NCBI GenBank assembly: GCA_004557645.1
Contig: SFGI01000051.1
Location: 1 to 8,646 of the forward strand
DNA from: [Eubacterium] saphenum
GTDB taxonomy: Bacteria; Bacillota; Clostridia; Lachnospirales; Anaerotignaceae
Direction: 5' to 3'
Length of the DNA stretch: 8,646 nucleotides
In this document: piece after piece, positions 1 through 5,606 of the stretch
Numbering within the stretch: position 1 is the stretch's first letter
Layout: each line of letters begins with the position of its first letter
The notes under the pieces: model-generated
What the model was told of the DNA's origin: nothing
Database searches by the model: none
What the model saw: only the letters and a program-made list of their open reading frames with translations
Translations under genes and position numbers: made by a program

Positions 1-31
1 GCCAAGTAGCGCAACTGCTGATTCTCAAGCG

Positions 32-1711
32 TTATTGCTGATCATTTTCCTCCTGCTGTTTCATCAAAGTGGCATAACGAAGGAGTTGTTTCCGGGACGA
101 AACTCCCAGTTTGTTGTAGATATTCTTGTTGTGAAACTTTAATGTATTTTCTGTAACTCCTAAGATCGCAATGATCTCTTTTGCGTTTTTTCCCTCAAGA
201 TACAGATCAAAGACCTTTCTTTCTGTTGGAGTAAGTTGACTAATCCCTTCCAAAAAATATTGAAAATCGTCGGGATCGATCTCTTGTTTTCTGGAATAGG
301 CAAGTCGGGCAATTTCTGCCTGCGCGGACCCAAGATCACTGCTGGTCTGTTCCAGTTTGCTTTGCAGCCGTTCTTGTCTGCTCTCAGCTTCCAGTCGCTC
401 CTGGTTCAAAGCGGATAAAGCTGCCTCGTGTTCTCGGTCCTGTTCTGCGAGGAAAGCAAAGAGGTCCTCAATCTCCAAAACATGAGACTCGCTCTGCGTC
501 CGGTCTGTGTTAGTTTTAATCTGTTCCAAGTCTTTTAATATGGGTGCAACATATTTTTTGCTGCCCCAAAGAATGGAGGCCAAAATGGCAAAAGAAGCGA
601 TAAACAAGAATGCGGCAATTTTGAGCCGCACCGTCTGCACAAACGCCTGATATTCTGTGGCAGGGAGCATGGCAGCAACCATATGGGCAGTAGTCCCTAT
701 TGTTAGTTCCTGGGTCTTACCAACAAATTCAGTGTCTCCGCTATGGAAGGTAGTCAGGCTTGATCCGTTCTCAACAGAAAAAGAATTTTCAATTGGTGGG
801 AAATAACCAGATTGATTCCCGGCGATCTGCCCTACATAACAATCCGAATCTTCCGTCAGCAAAGCGCAAAAGATATGTGCTTGGCTGCTTCCCATCGTCT
901 TATGGGAAAGCGAAAAATACAGACTGCTGATCTCAAAGCCGCACACACCAATCGTGTTGCCACCAGAATCTAAAACAGGTATACAGAGAAAGCGCACACT
1001 TTCCCATGTGTCAGGCAGTTTATAAACGGATGTAAGAAAGAAGGCGCCGGAGATGTTCTCGCTTTTGCCGGACATCTCTCCGTCGATTTCCGGGAATAAC
1101 CCCTCTTGTGTTTCCAACTGCCATGTACTATGGAGATTGATGTTTTTTTCTCGTGCGACAGTAGAAAATCCACGAAAAAGACAAACATCATTATGGATTG
1201 TGTTTTCCGCATAAAGATTTGCAAACTTTAGATACAGCCCATTATAGCTTTTATCAGGCAGTGCATCGTTGACCGTTGTTTTCAAAAAGCAAAATGCTCC
1301 GCTGCAAGGTGCAAGTTTCATATTGCTGCTGACGATATCAAAGAGCCTGTTTTGCATGGACTCCAGTGCGTCAGGAGTATTGCGAAGTTCGTTGAAGGTA
1401 ATCCCAGCATCTGAAAGTTCGTCTTTGACTGCCGCTGTTATCTGTTGGGAAAAGGCAAGCACATAGGCTGCCTGATCATTGCTTTGATGCTCTATGGAGT
1501 TTACAGAGTTCTCAAGTTGATTGCTTAAAGCCCGCTCAATTTCATATCCAATAGGATCGATTGCACCGAAAAGGAACAATAGCATAGCAATCAAGAACGC
1601 AAAAAAGAGCATTATGGTAAAAAGATAGAACATCAGGCGGCGGCGCATGGAAACGCTCTGCGTCTGAGCCGCCTCCAGTACGGATCTGATTTCTTTTAGG
1701 CGTAATATCAT
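32..1711 (-). CDS. Membrane-anchored LuxR-family transcriptional regulator with Cache-like extracytoplasmic sensor
   Basis: This 559-residue protein looks like a one-component regulator that senses outside the cell and binds DNA inside it. A hydrophobic segment at about 26-50 follows a basic stretch (SMRRRL), and a second lies at about 363-383. The roughly 310 residues between them are extracytoplasmic and read like a double Cache domain: the 'PVLDSGGNTIGVCGFEIS' stretch (245-262) is a typical Cache strand-turn-strand. After TM2 comes a Glu/Gln-rich coiled coil (about 421-475), then a LuxR/GerE helix-turn-helix (about 491-547) with LTPTERKVFDLYLEGK and NTLKFHNKNIYNKLGV. There is no receiver or kinase domain. 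Seven cysteines sit in the extracytoplasmic part, including the close pair C136/C141. The ATG at 1711 has an AAGGGGG ribosome-binding site and lies 18 bases after the solute-binding protein gene, so the two are almost certainly cotranscribed. The domain layout is clear; the ligand and target genes are unknown. Confidence 0.88.
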   Translation of the reverse strand: MILRLKEIRSVLEAAQTQSVSMRRRLMFYLFTIMLFFAFLIAMLLFLFGAIDPIGYEIERALSNQLENSVNSIEHQSNDQAAYVLAFSQQITAAVKDELSDAGITFNELRNTPDALESMQNRLFDIVSSNMKLAPCSGAFCFLKTTVNDALPDKSYNGLYLKFANLYAENTIHNDVCLFRGFSTVAREKNINLHSTWQLETQEGLFPEIDGEMSGKSENISGAFFLTSVYKLPDTWESVRFLCIPVLDSGGNTIGVCGFEISSLYFSLSHKTMGSSQAHIFCALLTEDSDCYVGQIAGNQSGYFPPIENSFSVENGSSLTTFHSGDTEFVGKTQELTIGTTAHMVAAMLPATEYQAFVQTVRLKIAAFLFIASFAILASILWGSKKYVAPILKDLEQIKTNTDRTQSESHVLEIEDLFAFLAEQDREHEAALSALNQERLEAESRQERLQSKLEQTSSDLGSAQAEIARLAYSRKQEIDPDDFQYFLEGISQLTPTERKVFDLYLEGKNAKEIIAILGVTENTLKFHNKNIYNKLGVSSRKQLLRYATLMKQQEENDQQ

Positions 1712-1729
1712 GGTTTTCCCCCTTTTGTG

Positions 1730-3079
1730 TCACCGCTCTACGGCCTCCTGAATTTCCGAAAGCGAAGAGTCAAGGAGTTCTGACATCACTGTCTCCGGGT
1801 CATCCCCGCGCTCTATGCGGCTGATATAGTCCCGGTGGGCAGCAGACAATATGCTCTTTGCGGTCTCCTCAAACCTGGATTGCGCTTCGCCGGAAGCGTC
1901 ATACAGCGGCAAAGGGCAAAAGGAGTAGGAGCCATACATTTGGTCCACCGCACCATAGAGCATATGGGATTTCTCATTCTCAATCATATCTATATTTGAA
2001 AACAGAGCAGAAAAGGCATTTTCCGTAACCGGCAAATAGCCGGAAGCAATCACAAAGTCCAGATTGTGTTCTTTCTGTGTGATCCATTTTCCAAAAATGG
2101 CGGCGGCTCTATTTTTTCGCTCGTCCTCACTTTTCATGGAAAACAAACCAGTTCCCCTTTGTATAACCACTGGCGAGGCATCAGAAAAGGTGGGGTAGGG
2201 ATATACCGCTGTTTCAATTTCTTCGGTGGTATTGTCCTGGTAGGTCACATAGTCCCTCAGATACAACATCCCTGCTGTGGAACCGATATTGCTGATAACC
2301 TCGGCTGTTTTCCAGCGGTCGGAAGCATAACCGTCACCAGTACAAAGTCCTCCATGGATCGCCGCACGGGCCATTGGCAGATAGGCTTGTTCAAATTCTG
2401 CACTGCACAGGTCCGGCTTTCCATTCCGAATGAACTGTCCGCCCAGCCCGGAGACATTGACCAGGAAGTAGTGATAGAAGTCGTTAATTTGGAACATCTC
2501 TGCGCCGCCTGACCAATCGTAGTATTGGCAGCACAGAGCAAAGAGAGATTCAAAATGGAGAAGCTCTTCTTCCGATACTCCTGTGTCAGCGGCAAAGCGG
2601 TCAAATATCGTCTTGTTTAAGAATAACAGTTCTGTTGATTTGGCGATGGGCAGCATAACCAGCCGTCCATCTATAACGCCTTCTGCCAGAAACTCATCCA
2701 CATAAGCAGAGCATTCTTCCTCTGAAAGATAACCGCTCCAATCCAAGAGCCGGTCAAGCCCAATCTCTTCCGCCACCCTCGGATAGGCCGTGAACAGATC
2801 CGGCATGGGAACCGCCCCCGGTTCGTTATTGGCAGAGGCAATCAGCGCATCGTCAATAGCGGTAGAATTTGTGACGGAGACAACAGAAATAACAATACCG
2901 CATTCTTTCCCCTTCGTTTGGTTAAACTCATCGATCATTACATTGAGCGGCGATTCTGTCTGACTTCCATAGACGTGCCACATCGTCAATGTGATGGGAT
3001 CGTTTGTAACCTTATTTCCACAGCCGGTCATGCCCACCAGCAGTATGATGGTGAGAAAGAAAATACATAATTTTTTCAT
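1730..3079 (-). CDS. Extracellular solute-binding lipoprotein, ABC family 1, without a transporter
   Basis: The 449-residue product begins with a lipoprotein signal peptide: KK, a hydrophobic core at 4-16, and the lipobox MTGC with the lipidated cysteine at C20. The mature part fits family-1 (sugar/UgpB-type) substrate-binding proteins: an early strand LTMWHVYGS (31-39), a long 'EFNQTKG' helix end (51-57), PDLFTAYP (93-100), and the family-typical SGYLPVTENAF (346-356) in the C-terminal lobe. Such proteins normally hand a sugar or oligosaccharide to an ABC permease, but no permease or ATPase gene lies in the window. Its neighbours are a receiver-like protein upstream (45-base gap) and a Cache-LuxR regulator downstream (18-base gap), which suggests a sensing role. 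The ATG at 3079 is preceded by AGGAGG (3088-3093 on the plus strand) at 8 bases. Seven cysteines besides C20 are present, more than usual. The family call is firm; the ligand cannot be read from sequence. Confidence 0.9.
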   Translation of the reverse strand: MKKLCIFFLTIILLVGMTGCGNKVTNDPITLTMWHVYGSQTESPLNVMIDEFNQTKGKECGIVISVVSVTNSTAIDDALIASANNEPGAVPMPDLFTAYPRVAEEIGLDRLLDWSGYLSEEECSAYVDEFLAEGVIDGRLVMLPIAKSTELLFLNKTIFDRFAADTGVSEEELLHFESLFALCCQYYDWSGGAEMFQINDFYHYFLVNVSGLGGQFIRNGKPDLCSAEFEQAYLPMARAAIHGGLCTGDGYASDRWKTAEVISNIGSTAGMLYLRDYVTYQDNTTEEIETAVYPYPTFSDASPVVIQRGTGLFSMKSEDERKNRAAAIFGKWITQKEHNLDFVIASGYLPVTENAFSALFSNIDMIENEKSHMLYGAVDQMYGSYSFCPLPLYDASGEAQSRFEETAKSILSAAHRDYISRIERGDDPETVMSELLDSSLSEIQEAVER

Positions 3080-3124
3080 TTTGGTGTCCTCCTATACCCT
3101 GCATGGTCCTCACCAGCCTCTGTC

Positions 3125-3508
3125 CTAAAGTGCGTCAATGACAGCGGAGAGATAGCTGGAAGAAACGGAACCGTAAATAAAATTGTCTACCAGACCATCC
3201 TTCTTGGCCTGCCGCACCCTGTCCGCCAGCTTTTTCTCTGTGTTTTCATCCACCACCAGCACGATCTTGCAATCTGGCTGAGCCTTTTTCAGAGCGTTTC
3301 GGATTTTTAGCCGCTCCTCCAGTGTCCAGGATGTGTATACGGTAACTTCCATAATCAGAACATTTGCAAGCACAGCATCACATAGCGACAGAGTTTTGTC
3401 CGGGCTCTCGCTCATGACTGGTTCCAGATCGGAATCAAAGTTGCGTAAGGCTTCGGCTACTGCGTCCGCAAACAGGACATTCTGCATATCAATCACGATT
3501 CTTCGCAT
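3125..3508 (-). CDS. Stand-alone degenerate receiver-like protein
   Basis: The 127-residue product has the length and alternating strand/helix pattern of a CheY-type receiver and nothing else: no DNA-binding or enzymatic domain. Strand 1 is RRIVIDM (2-8) with a single acid, D7, where receivers usually have two. The strand-3 position that should hold the phosphorylated Asp is E54 in LIMEV. Strand 4 is KIVLVVDENT (81-90), without the usual Thr/Ser at its end. Strand 5 is NFIYGSVSSSYL (109-120), where the conserved Lys-Pro is absent. It therefore probably cannot be phosphorylated normally and may sit in a fixed, possibly Glu-mimicked state. The start was placed at the ATG at 3508 because an AGGAGG lies 7 bases before it; an in-frame TTG at 3526 would place that motif inside the gene. 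It is the first gene of the receiver/SBP/LuxR unit. The family assignment is by fold pattern, so moderate; its partner is unknown. Confidence 0.7.
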   Translation of the reverse strand: MRRIVIDMQNVLFADAVAEALRNFDSDLEPVMSESPDKTLSLCDAVLANVLIMEVTVYTSWTLEERLKIRNALKKAQPDCKIVLVVDENTEKKLADRVRQAKKDGLVDNFIYGSVSSSYLSAVIDAL

Positions 3509-3515
3509 AAGGCGG

Positions 3516-3521
3516 CCTCCT
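3516..3521 (-). promoter_or_regulatory. Ribosome-binding site of the receiver-like gene
   Basis: AGGAGG on the minus strand, 7 bases before the ATG at 3508. It decides that start over the in-frame TTG at 3526, which lies upstream of the site. Confidence 0.8.
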
Positions 3522-3551
3522 ATCAATCATTTTGAATCCTTTGATGATACC

Positions 3552-3557
3552 AGTATA
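3552..3557 (-). promoter_or_regulatory. Candidate -10 element of the receiver/SBP/LuxR unit
   Basis: TATACT on the minus strand matches TATAAT at five of six positions. It lies in the only non-coding gap between the upstream terminator and the receiver-like gene, giving a start of transcription near 3545 and a leader of about 37 bases. No good TTGACA-like -35 is found 16-18 bases upstream (the bases there are near GTGCGA), which would fit a promoter that needs an activator. Confidence 0.5.
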
Positions 3558-3578
3558 GCGAAGAAGCCATTTTCTCGC

Positions 3579-3596
3579 ACTGTCCCTGAGTACAGT
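3579..3596 (-). promoter_or_regulatory. Candidate operator: ACTGT-N8-ACAGT dyad
   Basis: The minus strand reads ACTGT, eight bases, ACAGT, a perfect five-base inverted repeat. Its centre (3587.5) is about 42 bases upstream of the start inferred from the TATACT element, where a dimeric activator overlapping a missing -35 would bind. The NarL-type regulator encoded just upstream or the LuxR-domain protein encoded in the same unit are the obvious candidates. A five-base arm can occur by chance, so this is a suggestion supported mainly by position. Confidence 0.35.
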
Positions 3597-3612
3597 TTTT
3601 TGAAGTTTTCTC

Positions 3613-3647
3613 AAAAAAATTTCCCGGCTTCATTGAAACCGGGAAAT
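3613..3647 (-). terminator. Intrinsic terminator of the kinase/response-regulator operon
   Basis: On the minus strand a perfect nine-base stem (ATTTCCCGG with CCGGGAAAT, 3639-3647 and 3619-3627) with an 11-base loop is followed directly by a run of T (3619-3613). It starts 17 bases after the stop codon of the NarL-type regulator, so it closes the operon that starts at 7237 and separates it from the receiver/SBP/LuxR unit. Confidence 0.93.
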
Positions 3648-3663
3648 AAAGCTGTGTGCTCTG

Positions 3664-4317
3664 TTATTTGGTTATGTCAAAGTCCAGATCCTCCGGGAGG
3701 CTCGGAATAATAAATTTTTTGCCTGTAACTGCTATGGCAAGGCGGGTCTTGTTGGCATAGCCTGTTTTTTGCAGGATGTTGGAAACATGATATTTCACGG
3801 TCCTCTCTGTGATAGAAAGAGTCTGGGCGATCTCGCTGTATTCCAGACCATCACATACAAGGCGCAGTACCTGGATTTCTTTTGCAGTCAGATCGGTGCT
3901 GCTTACAAGACCTAATTTCACTTGTGGCGTTTCATGGGGAAAGAGATGTTCTCCTGCCATTGTGCGATCAATGACATCGATCAGGTCTTCGGGACTTAAA
4001 TCTTTGTACCAAAAGCTGTCTACCTTTGCGGCTTTGGCTCTTTCTAAAAAACCGACCTCGACCATTGATGTGACAACGATGATCTTTATGTTTGGGAACG
4101 CCACTTTGATCTCGGCGGCAGCTTCGATGCCATCCTTGTTTCCAGCAGTACAGACATCCATCAAGATCAGGTCGATCATCTGACGCTTGCAATAGGCAAG
4201 TGCAACATCCGCGCCGCTTATACTGGCTGCCAGGGCATATTTTTCACTGTCGGAGATCATTCTCTCCATATATTTGCGGGGCATCCGCTGATCCTCTACA
4301 ATTAACACCTGTTTCAC
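3664..4317 (-). CDS. NarL/FixJ-family response regulator
   Basis: The 217-residue protein is a complete two-domain response regulator. The receiver (about 1-125) has all key residues: acid pair E8/D9, phospho-acceptor D54 in LILMDV, switch T83 in VVTSM, and K105 in SFWYK. A short linker leads to a LuxR/GerE helix-turn-helix (about 140-197) with LTAKEIQVLRLVCDGLEYSEIA and ERTVKYHVSNILQKTG. It is expected to be phosphorylated by the adjacent histidine kinase and to bind DNA as a dimer. The start is the GTG at 4317, preceded by AGGAGG at 7 bases; translation from an upstream in-frame GTG (4374) would add 19 non-conserved residues. GTG and the kinase stop overlap in a GTGA, showing translational coupling. 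The gene is followed by a strong terminator. Its targets are not known, but the dyad upstream of 3508 is a candidate. Confidence 0.93.
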   Translation of the reverse strand: MKQVLIVEDQRMPRKYMERMISDSEKYALAASISGADVALAYCKRQMIDLILMDVCTAGNKDGIEAAAEIKVAFPNIKIIVVTSMVEVGFLERAKAAKVDSFWYKDLSPEDLIDVIDRTMAGEHLFPHETPQVKLGLVSSTDLTAKEIQVLRLVCDGLEYSEIAQTLSITERTVKYHVSNILQKTGYANKTRLAIAVTGKKFIIPSLPEDLDFDITK

Positions 4318-5606
4318 TCTGCCGCCTCCTTTTCTACGGGCATGACGATTATCAGCGTAAAGGCTGGTGACCACTGTATTTCCATCGTACCTCCTAAGTT
4401 CGTAACATGGCGGTGAAGGTTGAGTAACCCGCCCCTCGGCACAATGACGCTTTCAGGGGGCTTTCCGTTATTTGTGATACGCAGGGAAATGTTGTTTCCG
4501 TCCTGCCGGGCGGTGACATAAAGGGCCGTTGCATCCGCATGGCGGACGCCGTTGGTGAGACATTCCCGCATGGCGATCACAAATATGCGATATATTTCCT
4601 CCTGCTTTGGTAATTCGCCAGCCATTTCTACCTTTACGCCGATGGTACTGGCATCCCGCAAAAATTCCGCAAGCTCCCCGCGCTCCTGGGGGTATTCATT
4701 GTCATTTTTAATGGTCCTGATTGCTTTTTGAAACAATAGAAGGCTGTCTGCGGCCTCCTGGGATACCTGCTCTTGCTGCAAAATCTGCCGCATAGCAATG
4801 ATCCCCGCCCCCATCTGGTCATGCAGTTTGGTTTTTGCCGACAGGACTTCCGTTTCCTTTGTCAATGTCAGTACATTATCCGAAAGAATCTTTAAGTCAC
4901 GGGAGAATTTTTTGAGCTGCTCAGTCTGTTCCTTGAGTCTCAGTCCCTTTTCGTAAAGTTCAGTCACATCTGAGAAGATCGCCTCTGTGTAAACTGTGCC
5001 GTCTGGTACCGTTATCTCCGTCTGGGAGTAGCGCCAAGCCTTACCATCGGGGAACAGATAGGTTTGCTCTTCATCCGGTAGCCTTACAACACCGCTTTTC
5101 TTATCACACTCTGTAAGTGCCTGCCGCAATTCATCGAAGTGCTGGAGATCGCTTTGCGCCAGTATGTGGAACAAGCGGTGCATTTGTAGATTGCACAGTT
5201 TGAACTCACCCGATGGGGTGAAATAGCAGATCGCGTTGGGCAACATATCGATTGTCTGCTTCACGGAATTGTGGCTAAGTGTCCGGCCTTTCCGATGGAT
5301 CAACACAGCGGTTTGACCAAGGAGCAAAGTACCCACCATGCCAGCGATGCACCACAGCGACCACATTGGAAATGGCAGCAAAGGATTGATAGGAAGTCCA
5401 TCGGCCTTTTTCTCAAAGGCATCCCCGGCAATGCACAGCAGGATCAGCAAAGCGATAAATACCACGGCGTTCAGAAGCCTGCACCGTCTGCTCCCACCTC
5501 GGTCAAGGGATGCAAGGAAAAGAAACACATCCAATATCAAAGAAAAGAACAGGCAGATCATCCATACGGACTGTTCCATTTCGGAGGATAAATAGAATGT
5601 TGTCAT
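4314..5606 (-). CDS. Membrane PAS sensor histidine kinase, HisKA_3/DesK-NarX type
   Basis: The 430-residue kinase has three hydrophobic segments (about 12-33, 44-61 and 80-103), a PAS-like domain (about 115-215; it starts with IDMLPNAICYFTPSGEFKLCN and ends with AIFSDVTELYEK), a helical linker, and a catalytic core. The phospho-acceptor is H262 in KLHDQMGAG, the HisKA_3 'LHD' pattern. The ATP-binding domain shows an N box RECLTNGVRHA (347-357, N352), a G1-like ITNNGKPP (377-384) and a G2 box RGGLLNLHRHVTNLGG (391-406). The G1 box has Asn where Asp is commonest, which is seen in some kinases of this class. With the coupled NarL-type regulator it forms a standard two-component pair. The ATG at 5606 overlaps the stop of the upstream sensor as ATGA and has a GGCGGGTGG-type site; an ATG at 5648 lacks a ribosome-binding site. 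The short loops between TM segments argue that the signal is cytoplasmic, within the membrane, or relayed from the 7TM partner. Confidence 0.9.
   Translation of the reverse strand: MTTFYLSSEMEQSVWMICLFFSLILDVFLFLASLDRGGSRRCRLLNAVVFIALLILLCIAGDAFEKKADGLPINPLLPFPMWSLWCIAGMVGTLLLGQTAVLIHRKGRTLSHNSVKQTIDMLPNAICYFTPSGEFKLCNLQMHRLFHILAQSDLQHFDELRQALTECDKKSGVVRLPDEEQTYLFPDGKAWRYSQTEITVPDGTVYTEAIFSDVTELYEKGLRLKEQTEQLKKFSRDLKILSDNVLTLTKETEVLSAKTKLHDQMGAGIIAMRQILQQEQVSQEAADSLLLFQKAIRTIKNDNEYPQERGELAEFLRDASTIGVKVEMAGELPKQEEIYRIFVIAMRECLTNGVRHADATALYVTARQDGNNISLRITNNGKPPESVIVPRGGLLNLHRHVTNLGGTMEIQWSPAFTLIIVMPVEKEAAE
4325..4330 (-). promoter_or_regulatory. Ribosome-binding site of the response regulator
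   Basis: AGGAGG on the minus strand lies 7 bases before the GTG at 4317, inside the last codons of the kinase gene. It fixes a GTG start for the regulator in place of a longer reading. Confidence 0.85.

Noticed and set aside
2066..2512. 148-codon plus-strand open frame across the solute-binding protein gene
   Set aside because: It lies wholly opposite a confidently identified family-1 binding protein, has no ribosome-binding site and encodes no recognisable domain.
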